From NCBI GenBank assembly GCA_028869255.1, contig CP110972.1:749001-813000 (forward strand): 64,000 nucleotides of DNA, read 5' to 3'. Shown here piece by piece: positions 1 to 8,199 of this stretch. The notes below the pieces were generated by a model. It was not told the origin of the DNA, searched no databases, and saw nothing but the letters and a program-made list of their open reading frames with translations. The stretch comes from Pseudomonas poae. GTDB taxonomy: Bacteria; Pseudomonadota; Gammaproteobacteria; Pseudomonadales; Pseudomonadaceae. How positions within the stretch are numbered: the first letter of the stretch is position 1; the number at the start of each line of letters is the position of its first letter. The translations under genes were made by a program, and so were the position numbers.

Positions 1-893
1 TTGACGATGGCCGCAAACGCGTTGTTGACGTTGTCCAGATCCGGAATCAGCACATGCGCCGCCATGCCGATCAGTGCGCAGGCCAGGCCGTAGAGGATGC
101 AGTAGAAACCGGCGAAAGTGCCCGCATACTTGGCGACTTTTTCGTCACGGGCGGTGAACACCCGTTGCCAGATGTCCTGGCCGATCAGGATGCCGAAGAA
201 GTAGATCATGAAGTAGGTGATGATCGTGTCCCAGCCGATCGCGGTGAAGCTGAAGCTCGACGCCGGCAGCTTGGCCACCAGTTCATCCCAGCCGCCGACG
301 CGGTACAGGCAGATCGGTAGCAGGATAAACATCAGGCCGACGGTCTTGATCACAAACTGCACGATGTCGGTCAGGGTCAGCGACCACATGCCGCCGATGG
401 TCGAGTACACCACCACCACACCACCGCCCAGCAACACCGAGATCCAGAACGGCAGGCCGAACAGCACTTGCAGCACGGTGCCGATGGCCAGGATCGAGGT
501 CACGCCGATCATCAGCGCGTACGCCAGCATGATCACCGCACTGGCCTGGCGGGCCATGGGGTTGTAGCGTTTTTCCAGGACCTGGGTCACGGTGAAGATC
601 TTCAGCTTCAACAGCGGCTTGGCCAGGAACAGGTTCAGCGCAATGATCCCCATGCCCAGCGCGGCACATAGCCAGAAGCCGGAGATGCCGTGTACATAGC
701 CCAGGCGCACGGTGCCGACGGTGGACGCGCCGCCCAATACCGTGGCGGCCATGGTGCCCATGTACAGCGACGGGCCCAGGTTGCGCCCGGCCACCAGGTA
801 GTCTTCGTGGGTCTTGGCGCGGCGCATGCCGTAATAGCCGAGCACGAGCATGCCGGCGGCGTAGATGAGTACGACGAATAAATCCAAAGCCAT
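1..893 (-). CDS. Sodium:solute symporter (SSS family), C-terminus cut by window edge
   Basis: The reading frame opens with ATG at 893 and runs off the left edge, giving about 297 residues without a stop. The N-terminus (MALDLFVVLIYAAGMLVLGYYGMRRAKT) is followed by the SSS-typical stretch EDYLVAGRNLGP and a series of hydrophobic helices, including GGMWSLTLTDIVQFVIK. SSS proteins import organic solutes with sodium across the inner membrane. It is the last visible gene of the minus-strand operon beginning at gbuA, 24 bases after the NCS1 permease. From my recollection of P. aeruginosa PAO1, the same order occurs there (PA1418-PA1421). The substrate is unknown; a guanidino compound or its breakdown product is an inference from context. 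Confidence 0.88.
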   Translation of the reverse strand, partial: MALDLFVVLIYAAGMLVLGYYGMRRAKTHEDYLVAGRNLGPSLYMGTMAATVLGGASTVGTVRLGYVHGISGFWLCAALGMGIIALNLFLAKPLLKLKIFTVTQVLEKRYNPMARQASAVIMLAYALMIGVTSILAIGTVLQVLFGLPFWISVLLGGGVVVVYSTIGGMWSLTLTDIVQFVIKTVGLMFILLPICLYRVGGWDELVAKLPASSFSFTAIGWDTIITYFMIYFFGILIGQDIWQRVFTARDEKVAKYAGTFAGFYCILYGLACALIGMAAHVLIPDLDNVNNAFAAIV

Positions 894-917
894 GACGGCG
901 GTTCTCCGATTATTGTT

Positions 918-2429
918 TTATGCAGTGGGGACGCTTGCAGTGGCTACAGAGTCTTGGGTGGCGAGGGGGCTTGTTCCTCTGAAGCCATACACCTCAGCCG
1001 GTTCCGGGAACACGCGCAGCAATGTCAGGTACACCACCGACGCCAGTCCCAATGTCACCGGCAAGCTGATATCGATACCACCGGCCAGGTTGCCCAGCGG
1101 CCCGACAAACTGCCCCGGCAGGTTCACAAAGCACAAACCCACCAGCGCACTCGGAATCCACGCCCCCAGCCCACGCCAGTTCCAGCCATGGCTGAACCAG
1201 TAGCGGCCGCCGGTTTCACCGCGAGTGAATACTTGCAGGTCGTCCGGGCAATAGAAGCCCCGGCGCACGATCAGGCCGATGATCATCATCACCATCCACG
1301 GCGTGGTGCAGGTGATGATCAGCACGGCGAAGGTCGACACGCTCTGCACCAGGTTGGCGGCGAAACGTCCGATAAAGATGAAGGCAATCGACATCACGCC
1401 GATCAGCAACGTGGCCTTGACCCGCGACAGCAGGCGCGGGAACACGCTGGACATGTCCAGCCCCGTGCCATACAGCGAGGTGGTGCCGGTGGACATGCCG
1501 CCGATCACCGCGATCAGGCACACCGGCAGGAAGAACCAAGTAGGTGCCACTGCCAGCAAACCGCCGACGTAGTTATTGGCCGCGATGTAGTCCGGTGCCT
1601 TGATCGCCACGATGGTCGCGGTGGCGAGGCCGAACAGGAACGGGATCAACGTGGCGATCTGTGCCAGGACTACCGCCAGCATGATGCGCATTTTCGGTGT
1701 TTCACGCGGGATGTAGCGCGACCAGTCGCCGAGGAACGCGCCGAAGGAAATCGGGTTGCTCATGGCCACCAGTGCGGCGCCGATAAAGGCTGCCCAGAAG
1801 CCGCTCTGGCCGATGGCGACGCTGCCCGCGAAATGGCTGTCGAACGCCGGTGCGAAGGCGAAAATCCCCAGCAGAAACAGCAGGCTCGCCGCCCATACCG
1901 CAATGCGGTTGACCCACAGCATGAAGCGAAAGCCATAGATGCACACGGTCAGCACGAGAAGGGCGAACAGGCCGTAAGCCAGGCCCAGGGTCAGGTCGGT
2001 TTCGGGCAGGCCGATCAGACGTTTCGCACCGCCGACCAAGGCATCGCCTGAACTCCACACCGAGAGTGAGAAGAAGGCAATCGCCGTCAACAACGACAGA
2101 AACGAGCCGACAATCCGCCCATGCACGCCAAAATGCGCACCGGAAGACACGGCGTTATTGGTGCCGTTGATCGGCCCGAACAGGCCCATCGGCGCCAGGA
2201 TCAGCGCGCCCACCAGCACGCCCAGCACAATCGCCCAGACGCCGGCCTGGAACGACAGGCCGAACAGCACGGGAAACGAGCCCAGTACGGCGGTGGCAAA
2301 GGTATTGGCGCCGCCGAAAATCAGTCGGAACAGATCCTTGGGCCCGGCGGTACGTTCGTGGTCCGGGATCTGTTCGACCCCGTTGGTTTCTATGTTGCGA
2401 ATACTGTTTTGGTTGTTTTTATTATTCAT
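918..2429 (-). CDS. NCS1-family purine/cytosine-type permease
   Basis: This 503-residue membrane protein has about twelve hydrophobic segments. It carries the NCS1 features GGANTFATAVLGSFPVLFGL near residue 40 and the GPINGTNNAVSSGAHFGVHGR loop near residue 85. NCS1 proteins import nucleobases, allantoin and related compounds by proton or sodium symport. The ATG at 2429 is preceded by GGAG with good spacing. It lies 21 bases downstream of the NTF2-like gene in the gbu operon, so its cargo may be a guanidino acid rather than a nucleobase; that is inferred from position only. Confidence 0.88.
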   Translation of the reverse strand: MNNKNNQNSIRNIETNGVEQIPDHERTAGPKDLFRLIFGGANTFATAVLGSFPVLFGLSFQAGVWAIVLGVLVGALILAPMGLFGPINGTNNAVSSGAHFGVHGRIVGSFLSLLTAIAFFSLSVWSSGDALVGGAKRLIGLPETDLTLGLAYGLFALLVLTVCIYGFRFMLWVNRIAVWAASLLFLLGIFAFAPAFDSHFAGSVAIGQSGFWAAFIGAALVAMSNPISFGAFLGDWSRYIPRETPKMRIMLAVVLAQIATLIPFLFGLATATIVAIKAPDYIAANNYVGGLLAVAPTWFFLPVCLIAVIGGMSTGTTSLYGTGLDMSSVFPRLLSRVKATLLIGVMSIAFIFIGRFAANLVQSVSTFAVLIITCTTPWMVMMIIGLIVRRGFYCPDDLQVFTRGETGGRYWFSHGWNWRGLGAWIPSALVGLCFVNLPGQFVGPLGNLAGGIDISLPVTLGLASVVYLTLLRVFPEPAEVYGFRGTSPLATQDSVATASVPTA

Positions 2430-2450
2430 GATCAGCTCCGATCACATTGG

Positions 2451-2870
2451 CTAATGGGGCGGCAGCCCTTCCGGCATAGCGGACAAATGTTCGTGACAGG
2501 CCAGCCACAGGCCTTGTTGTTCTACGTGCGAGACTTGTCGTTTGAAGACAATGGTCTCGCGCTCCTGGCTATGAAACTGCTCCCCGTTCATGCGCAGCTC
2601 GGTGGCCACGTCATGAATAAATAGCGCCACGTCCCCGTGCAGGCTGACAAAGGCGTTGCTCGAGGTGCAGGACAGCACCTCGAACCCCTCGTCCCGGCGC
2701 CAGCTGTCCCACAACGCCTGGTAGGCGTCGCGGCTCAGCAGTGGCTGGGGAAGGGTGTAAAAGACGAAGCAGGCATCCGCCGTGAACGCAGCGAAGTAGG
2801 CCTCGCGGTCGTTGCGGGCGAAGGCCGACACCAGGTCGGCCGCCGCTTTCAGCACGGCTTGCGCGCTCAT
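2451..2870 (-). CDS. NTF2-like (SnoaL/DUF4440-type) small protein
   Basis: The product is 139 residues, the normal size for a single NTF2-like alpha+beta cone. Recognisable features are the N-terminal helix, the FARNDREAYFAAFTADACFVF segment and the later VSLHGDVALFIHDVATEL strands. The family includes small enzymes and ligand-binding proteins, and no reaction can be assigned here. The ATG at 2870 overlaps the gbuA stop as TGATG, so translation is probably coupled. I chose this start over a much longer frame running into gbuA because that extension is a shadow of gbuA. A role in guanidinobutyrate use is likely from the operon. Confidence 0.8.
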   Translation of the reverse strand: MSAQAVLKAAADLVSAFARNDREAYFAAFTADACFVFYTLPQPLLSRDAYQALWDSWRRDEGFEVLSCTSSNAFVSLHGDVALFIHDVATELRMNGEQFHSQERETIVFKRQVSHVEQQGLWLACHEHLSAMPEGLPPH

Positions 2871-3820
2871 CAGCGGTGCGCCACGCCAGGCAGTACGCAG
2901 AGCATCTCGTACAGCAGGTTGGCGCCCAGCAACGAGGTGTTGCCGGTGGTGTCGTAGGGCGGCGAAACTTCTACCAGGTCGCAACCAATCAGGTCGAGGC
3001 CTTGGCAGCCGCGGATGATCTCGATCGCCTGGATGGTGGTCAGCCCGCCGATTTCCGGGGTGCCGGTACCGGGCGCCCAGGCCGGGTCGATGCCGTCGAT
3101 GTCGAAGCTCAGGTACACCGGGCCGCCGCCGACTTTTTCGCGCACTTCGGCCATCAAAGGGGCGAGGGAGTGGTGCCAGCATTCTTCGGCCTGGACCACG
3201 CGGAACCCCTGCTTGCGGCTCCAGTTGAAGTCTTCGGCGGTGTAGCCCTGTGCGCGCAGGCCGATCTGCACCACGCGGTCGCAATCGAGCAGGCCCTCTT
3301 CCACGGCGCGGCGGAAGGTGGTGCCGTGGGCGATTTTCTCGCCAAACATATGGTCGTTGACGTCGGCGTGGGCATCGATGTGCACCAGCCCGACCTTGCC
3401 GTGTTTTTTGTGGATCGCCCGCAGGATTGGCAGCGTGATGGTGTGGTCGCCGCCCAGGGTCATCGGGATCACGTTGTGCTCAAGGATTTCGTCGTAGGCT
3501 TCTTCGATGATGCGCACGGCGTCCAGCAGGTTGAAGGTGTTGATCGCCACGTCGCCGATATCCGCAACCGACAGCGAGTCGAACGGCGCGGCGCCGGTGG
3601 CCATGTTGTAGGGGCGGATCATTACCGATTCGGCGCGGATTTCACGCGGCCCGAAGCGGGTGCCGGCGCGCAGCGAGGTGCCGATGTCCAGGGGCACGCC
3701 GACAAAGGCGGCGTCCAGGCCCTTGGCCGATTGCAGGTGGGGGAGTCGCATCATGGTGGCGATGCCGGCGAAGCGCGGCATTTCGTTGCCGCCCAGTGGT
3801 TGGTGGAAAATCTTGTCCAC
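2870..3820 (-). CDS. gbuA: Guanidinobutyrase (ureohydrolase/arginase family)
   Basis: GbuA hydrolyses 4-guanidinobutyrate to 4-aminobutyrate and urea in the arginine dehydrogenase/oxidase route. The 316-residue protein has the full binuclear manganese site: GGDH (H126), D149, H151 and D153 in HIDAHAD, and D240/D242 in SFDIDGIDP. Its N-terminus (GGNEMPRFAGIATMMRLP) matches my memory of P. aeruginosa GbuA rather than agmatinase SpeB. The start is GTG at 3820, with GAGG about 8 bases upstream. The facing LysR gene and the transporter genes downstream support the assignment. Guanidinopropionase (GpuA) is a close relative and the main alternative. Confidence 0.9.
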   Translation of the reverse strand: MDKIFHQPLGGNEMPRFAGIATMMRLPHLQSAKGLDAAFVGVPLDIGTSLRAGTRFGPREIRAESVMIRPYNMATGAAPFDSLSVADIGDVAINTFNLLDAVRIIEEAYDEILEHNVIPMTLGGDHTITLPILRAIHKKHGKVGLVHIDAHADVNDHMFGEKIAHGTTFRRAVEEGLLDCDRVVQIGLRAQGYTAEDFNWSRKQGFRVVQAEECWHHSLAPLMAEVREKVGGGPVYLSFDIDGIDPAWAPGTGTPEIGGLTTIQAIEIIRGCQGLDLIGCDLVEVSPPYDTTGNTSLLGANLLYEMLCVLPGVAHR

Positions 3821-3903
3821 GGGATTGCCTCATCGTTGTTTTGTTTATTAGGGGCCGATTCTGCGAAATACACCGATGCGAAAGAATCGGCAGGGGCAAA
3901 TAC

Positions 3904-3927
3904 TTAGTTCAGATTTTTCTAAACTAA
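3904..3927. promoter_or_regulatory. Imperfect 24-bp palindrome, candidate GbuR operator
   Basis: TTAGTTCAGA and TCTAAACTAA flank four T residues; the ten-base arms pair with one mismatch. It sits between divergent gbuA and gbuR in an AT-rich patch. The form and position suit a LysR-type recognition site (T-N11-A class). Binding by GbuR is inferred. Confidence 0.6.
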
Positions 3928-3950
3928 TGCCTGAGGTAAACTCTGTTTAA

Positions 3951-4036
3951 TGTGGGAGCGGGCTTGCTCGCGAATACGGTGTGTCAGGCACAGTAAGTTC
4001 GACTGATCCACCGCATTCGCGAGCAAGCCCGCCACA
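3951..4036. repeat. Paired REP (REPIN), GCGGGCTTGCTCGCGAA family
   Basis: TGTGGGAGCGGGCTTGCTCGCGAA at 3951-3974 is matched in inverse orientation at 4016-4036, with about 41 bases between. Such inverted REP doublets are dispersed by RAYT transposases in P. fluorescens. This one fills the gbuA-gbuR gap, just upstream of the gbuR start. Confidence 0.9.
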
Positions 4037-4063
4037 GGTTTTTTGTGTGTCTCTGGAGATCCG

Positions 4064-4957
4064 ATGGCCAACGCCTTGCCCGACCTGAAACTCCTGCGCA
4101 TCTTCGTCAGCGTCGTGCGGCACCAGGGGTTCGCCAACGCCCAGCACGAACTCAACCTGTCCACCTCGGCCATCAGCACCTATATGAGCCAGCTGGAGTC
4201 GGCGTTGGGCCTGGTGCTGTGCCATCGCGGCCGGGGCGGGTTCAGCCTGACCAGCAAGGGCGAGCTGTTCCACCACGAGACCTTGCGCCTGCTCGGCGAG
4301 CTGGAAGGCTTCGAGCAATACGCCGCCGCGCTGAAAGGCGAGTTGCGCGGCACCCTGAAACTGGGCGTGCTCGACTCCACCGTCAGCGACAAAGCCTTGC
4401 CGTTTGCCGAAGTGATCGGCGCCTATAGCCTGGAGCATCCGGCGGTACACCTGCATTTGTCGGTGATGAGCCCTTACGAACTGCAGCTCGGCGTGCAGGA
4501 CAACCGTCTGGACCTGGCCATCGGCGCCTTCTCCAACCGCATGAGCGGGCTGATCTACATGCCGTTGTACCGCGAGCAGCACTGGCTGTATTGCAGCACC
4601 CGGCACCCGCTGTTCAACGAACGGCGCATCCCCGAACAGGTGATTACCCAGCAGCGCATGGTCGGGCGTGGTTACTGGAGCCAGGCAGAGCTGGCGCGCC
4701 ATGGCTTTAAACACAGCGCGGCGACCGTGGAAAGTATGGAGGCGCAGTTGATCCTGGTGCTGTCCGGCGCCTATATCGGCTACCTGCCTGAACACTACGC
4801 CCAGGCCTGGGCCGACAAGGGCGACCTGCGCGTTTTGTTGCCGGCGACCTTCGGCTACCAGGCGCCGTTCTCGATGATCATGCGTCGTGGGCGCAGCCGT
4901 GAACCGCTGATCCAGACCTTCCGCGATTTGCTTAAAGCCCAGCTCAATCAGGCCTGA
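4064..4957 (+). CDS. gbuR: LysR-family regulator of guanidinobutyrate catabolism
   Basis: The 297-residue protein has an N-terminal winged helix-turn-helix (LPDLKLLRIFVSVVRHQGFA, then STSAISTYMSQLE) and a periplasmic-binding-protein-like effector domain from about residue 90. It is divergent from gbuA, the classical LysR arrangement; GbuR activates gbuA in response to 4-guanidinobutyrate in P. aeruginosa. I chose ATG at 4064, preceded by CTGGAGA, over the in-frame ATG at 4043, which lacks a ribosome site and adds seven non-conserved residues. Confidence 0.85.
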   Translation: MANALPDLKLLRIFVSVVRHQGFANAQHELNLSTSAISTYMSQLESALGLVLCHRGRGGFSLTSKGELFHHETLRLLGELEGFEQYAAALKGELRGTLKLGVLDSTVSDKALPFAEVIGAYSLEHPAVHLHLSVMSPYELQLGVQDNRLDLAIGAFSNRMSGLIYMPLYREQHWLYCSTRHPLFNERRIPEQVITQQRMVGRGYWSQAELARHGFKHSAATVESMEAQLILVLSGAYIGYLPEHYAQAWADKGDLRVLLPATFGYQAPFSMIMRRGRSREPLIQTFRDLLKAQLNQA

Positions 4958-4963
4958 AAAAAC

Positions 4964-5569
4964 ATGTCCAGACCCCAATGCTCCCGTTGCCAGCGGCCGC
5001 TCGCCCACTGCCTGTGCGCCCAGATCCCGAGCCTCGACAGCCGCACCCGCGTGTTGCTGTTGCAGCACCCGAGCGAGGTCAACCATGCGCTGAATACCGC
5101 GCGTTTGGCCGCACTCGGCTTGAATAATGCGCAGTTGGTGGTGGGGGAGGTGTTTGATGACCTGTACAGCTTATTGAACCCGCCGGGCTATCAGGCGCGG
5201 CTATTATTCCCCGCCGACGATGCCCAGCCGTTGCGAGCCTATGCGCCCACGGACCAGCCGCTGTTGCTGGTGGTGCCCGACGGCACCTGGCGCAAGGCGC
5301 GCAAACTGTTGCACCTCAACCCGTTGCTGGCGGCATTGCCACGGGTGACCTTGGCCGATGGCGGTGTATCGCGCTACCGGCTGCGCAAGGCGCCCGGGCC
5401 TGGGGCCTTGTCGACGGTGGAAGCGATTGTGCAGGCGTTGCAGGCGTTGGAAGCGCCGGTTTCGTTCGAGCCGTTGCTCAAGCCGTTCGAGGCGCTGATC
5501 GAGGGACAGATTGCGGCGATGGGGGAGGAGGTGTTTCAGAGAAATCATGGCGACGGGCGGTTGGTTTAG
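4964..5569 (+). CDS. DTW-domain protein, probable tRNA-uridine aminocarboxypropyltransferase
   Basis: The 201-residue protein opens with a cysteine-rich zinc-binding motif (C-x2-C-x6-C-x-C: CSRCQRPLAHCLCAQ). It carries the family signature as PDGTWRKARKL near residue 107. DTW proteins (E. coli TapT/YfiP) transfer the aminocarboxypropyl group of SAM to uridine, making acp3U in tRNA. The gene follows gbuR by only 6 bases and may be cotranscribed, although the functions look unrelated. Which DTW subfamily it belongs to cannot be settled by eye, so no symbol is given. Confidence 0.82.
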   Translation: MSRPQCSRCQRPLAHCLCAQIPSLDSRTRVLLLQHPSEVNHALNTARLAALGLNNAQLVVGEVFDDLYSLLNPPGYQARLLFPADDAQPLRAYAPTDQPLLLVVPDGTWRKARKLLHLNPLLAALPRVTLADGGVSRYRLRKAPGPGALSTVEAIVQALQALEAPVSFEPLLKPFEALIEGQIAAMGEEVFQRNHGDGRLV

Positions 5570-5589
5570 CAGGTTCACCGAGGTGCGGC

Positions 5590-5667
5590 CATCGCAGGCA
5601 AGCCAGCTCCCACAGGAAATTTCGGGTTACCCCATTTCCTGTGGGAGCTGGCTTGCCTGCGATAGCG
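5590..5667. repeat. Paired REP (REPIN), GCTGGCTTGCCTGCGATAG family
   Basis: The arm ATCGCAGGCAAGCCAGCTCC (from 5590) is inverted at 5641-5663, with a short spacer centred near 5626. The CACAGGAAAT/ATTTCCTGTG flanks also pair, so the element can form one long hairpin. It lies between the DTW gene and cysM. Confidence 0.9.
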
Positions 5668-5791
5668 TCCTCCTGGTCAACACACTGCCTGCTTATTCTT
5701 TTAAGCCATAAGCACCGCACTTTGCGTGATATGGCCCGCCAGCCTTTCCCGGTATGATGTTCGCCCCCGCAGTCTGGATTGCGAATACGCC

Positions 5792-6694
5792 ATGACCTTG
5801 CAGTACCCTACAATCGCCGATTGCGTCGGCAACACGCCCCTGGTCCGCTTGCAACGCATGGCGGGTGAAACCAGCAATACCCTGCTGCTCAAGCTCGAAG
5901 GGAACAACCCGGCCGGCTCGGTAAAAGACCGCCCGGCGCTGTCGATGATCACCCGCGCCGAGTTGCGCGGGCAGATCAAGCCCGGCGACACCCTGATCGA
6001 AGCCACCTCCGGCAACACCGGGATCGCCCTGGCCATGGCTGCGGCGATCAAGGGTTACAAAATGGTGCTGATCATGCCCGACAACGGCAGCGCCGAGCGC
6101 AAGGCGGCGATGACCGCCTATGGCGCGCAGTTGATTCTGGTCACCCAGGAAGAAGGCATGGAAGGCGCCCGTGACCTCGCCGAGCGCATGGCCGCCGAAG
6201 GCCGTGGCGTGGTGCTGGACCAGTTCGCCAATGGGGATAACCCCGAAGCGCACTACACCAGCACCGGCCCGGAAATCTGGCGCCAGACCCAGGGCACCAT
6301 CACTCATTTCGTCAGCTCCATGGGCACCACCGGCACCATCATGGGCAATTCGCGCTACCTCAAGGAGCAGAATCCCGAGATCCAGATCGTCGGCCTGCAA
6401 CCGATGGAAGGCGCGGCGATTCCCGGTATCCGCCGCTGGCCTGAAGAGTACCTGCCGAAGATTTACAACGCGACGCGCGTGGATCGCATCATCGACATGG
6501 CTCAGCGCGAAGCCGAAGACACCACTCGCCGCCTGGCCCGTGAAGAAGGCATCTTCTGTGGCGTGTCCTCCGGCGGCGCCGTTGCCGGTATGTTGCGTCT
6601 GTCCAAAGAAGTGGAAAACGCGGTGATCGTCGCGATCATCTGTGACCGAGGCGACCGCTACCTGTCGACCGGCATCTTCGACGAACCCAACTGA
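5792..6694 (+). CDS. cysM: Cysteine synthase B (O-acetylserine sulfhydrylase)
   Basis: CysM makes L-cysteine from O-acetylserine and sulfide or thiosulfate, using PLP. The 300-residue protein has the PLP lysine K45 in [11 protein letters not shown], the substrate loop [10 protein letters not shown] and the phosphate loop GTTGTIMG. The [12 protein letters not shown] segment and the short C-terminus indicate CysM rather than CysK. The ATG at 5792 aligns with the conserved N-terminus ([14 protein letters not shown]); the upstream in-frame ATG does not. Its stop overlaps the rlmD start (TGATG). Confidence 0.95.
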   Translation: MTLQYPTIADCVGNTPLVRLQRMAGETSNTLLLKLEGNNPAGSVKDRPALSMITRAELRGQIKPGDTLIEATSGNTGIALAMAAAIKGYKMVLIMPDNGSAERKAAMTAYGAQLILVTQEEGMEGARDLAERMAAEGRGVVLDQFANGDNPEAHYTSTGPEIWRQTQGTITHFVSSMGTTGTIMGNSRYLKEQNPEIQIVGLQPMEGAAIPGIRRWPEEYLPKIYNATRVDRIIDMAQREAEDTTRRLAREEGIFCGVSSGGAVAGMLRLSKEVENAVIVAIICDRGDRYLSTGIFDEPN

Positions 6695-8046
6695 TGGCCA
6701 AGCACGAGAGAGGCCTGCGCTTCCAACCGACGGGCGGCAGCCGGGCCCCGCAGATTCCTGTAGGCAAGAAACAACGCCTGACCATCGAGCGCCTGGCCAA
6801 CGACGGCCGCGGCATTGTGTTCTTTGAAGGGCGCACCTGGTTCGTCAATGGCGCACTCGCCGGTGAGGAAGTGGAAGCGCGGGTGTTGGGCGCCCACGGC
6901 AAAGTGGTCGAAGCCCGCACCGAGCGTGTGTTCAAGGCCAGCGAACTGCGCCGCCCGGCGCCGTGTGCACACTTCGGTCGTTGTGGCGGTTGCAGCGTGC
7001 AGCACTTGCCCCATGACGAACAACTCGCCCTGAAACAGCGCATGCTCGCCGAGCAATTGTCGCGCGTGGCGGGTGTTGAACCGCAAGCGTGGGCCGCGCC
7101 TTTGAGCGGGCCGGAATTCGGTTATCGGCGGCGTGCCCGTGTGGCCGTGCGTTGGGATGCCAAGGCGAAACACCTCGAAGTCGGTTTTCGCGCCGTCGCC
7201 AGCCAGGACATCGTCGCTATCGATGATTGCCCGGTGCTGGTACAGGCTTTGCAACCGATCATGCAGCGTCTGCCGAACATGTTGCGCCGCCTGAGTAAAC
7301 CGCAGGCGTTGGGGCATGTGGAGTTGTTCAGCGGTTCGTCGATTGCGGTGTTGTTGCGGCATATGTCGCCGCTGTCCGAGCCGGACCTGCAGATACTCAA
7401 AGAATTCTGCGCCTTCCATGAAGCCCAATTGTGGCTGCAGGGCGAGGGCCAGCCGGAACCCGTAGAGCCCGACCAGGCCCTGGGCTTTCGATTGGAAGCC
7501 TGGGACCTGGAACTGGCGTATCGGCCAGGCGATTTTGTCCAGGTCAACGCCGGGGTGAATGAGGCCATGGTTGCCCAGGCCCTGGAGTGGCTGGCGCCGC
7601 AGCCCCACGAGCGGGTGTTGGACCTGTTTTGCGGCCTGGGCAACTTTGCCCTGCCATTGGCCCGCGAGGTGCGGGAAGTGGTGGCGGTAGAAGGCGTGCA
7701 GACCATGGTGGACCGGGCGGCCCTGAATGCCGTCAGCAACAATTTGCATAATGTGCAGTTTTTTCAGGCCGATTTGTCTCAGCCTTTGACTGACGCGGAA
7801 TGGGCCAAACAGGGCTTTTCTGCGGTACTCTTGGACCCACCCCGCGATGGTGCCCTGGAGGTCGTGCGCAAGCTCGCGAACCTTGGGGCCAAGCGTCTGG
7901 TGTATGTGTCTTGCAACCCGGCCACGCTGGCGCGGGACACGGTTGAGTTGGTCAAGCAAGGCTACCGGCTAAAACGTGCCGGGATCCTCGACATGTTTCC
8001 GCAGACAGCTCATGTCGAGGCCATGGCGTTATTTGAGGCGGGCTAG
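6694..8046 (+). CDS. rlmD: 23S rRNA (uracil-1939-C5)-methyltransferase RlmD
   Basis: RlmD methylates U1939 of 23S rRNA with SAM. The 450-residue protein has an N-terminal TRAM domain ([20 protein letters not shown]). An iron-sulfur cysteine set follows ([10 protein letters not shown], with a fourth cysteine in IDDCPVL). The C-terminal methyltransferase domain has [14 protein letters not shown] and the catalytic cysteine in [11 protein letters not shown]. The ATG overlaps the cysM stop, so translation is probably coupled. The order rlmD-relA-mazG is also found in enterobacteria. Confidence 0.95.
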   Translation: MAKHERGLRFQPTGGSRAPQIPVGKKQRLTIERLANDGRGIVFFEGRTWFVNGALAGEEVEARVLGAHGKVVEARTERVFKASELRRPAPCAHFGRCGGCSVQHLPHDEQLALKQRMLAEQLSRVAGVEPQAWAAPLSGPEFGYRRRARVAVRWDAKAKHLEVGFRAVASQDIVAIDDCPVLVQALQPIMQRLPNMLRRLSKPQALGHVELFSGSSIAVLLRHMSPLSEPDLQILKEFCAFHEAQLWLQGEGQPEPVEPDQALGFRLEAWDLELAYRPGDFVQVNAGVNEAMVAQALEWLAPQPHERVLDLFCGLGNFALPLAREVREVVAVEGVQTMVDRAALNAVSNNLHNVQFFQADLSQPLTDAEWAKQGFSAVLLDPPRDGALEVVRKLANLGAKRLVYVSCNPATLARDTVELVKQGYRLKRAGILDMFPQTAHVEAMALFEAG

Positions 8047-8199
8047 GATGCCCGTTTAATCCGACTGGCCTGTAGTCTCCTGGGCCGTGACCTGTCAGGG
8101 AGTTGTAGGTAGCCTATGGTTGCAATGCCAGGGTTACGCAGCAGGTCAGCGATGATTTTTTGGCGCATTTAAAGATGCGTCGTAGGGAAGGTAAGCAAG

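Noticed and set aside
2451..3284. 277-residue version of the NTF2-like gene
   Set aside because: The upstream half is antiparallel-frame reading of gbuA; the ATG at 2870 with coupled overlap is far better.
3951..4036. REP pairs read as CRISPR repeats or terminators
   Set aside because: Copies are inverted pairs scattered through the genome, not regularly spaced direct repeats; they also lack T tracts.
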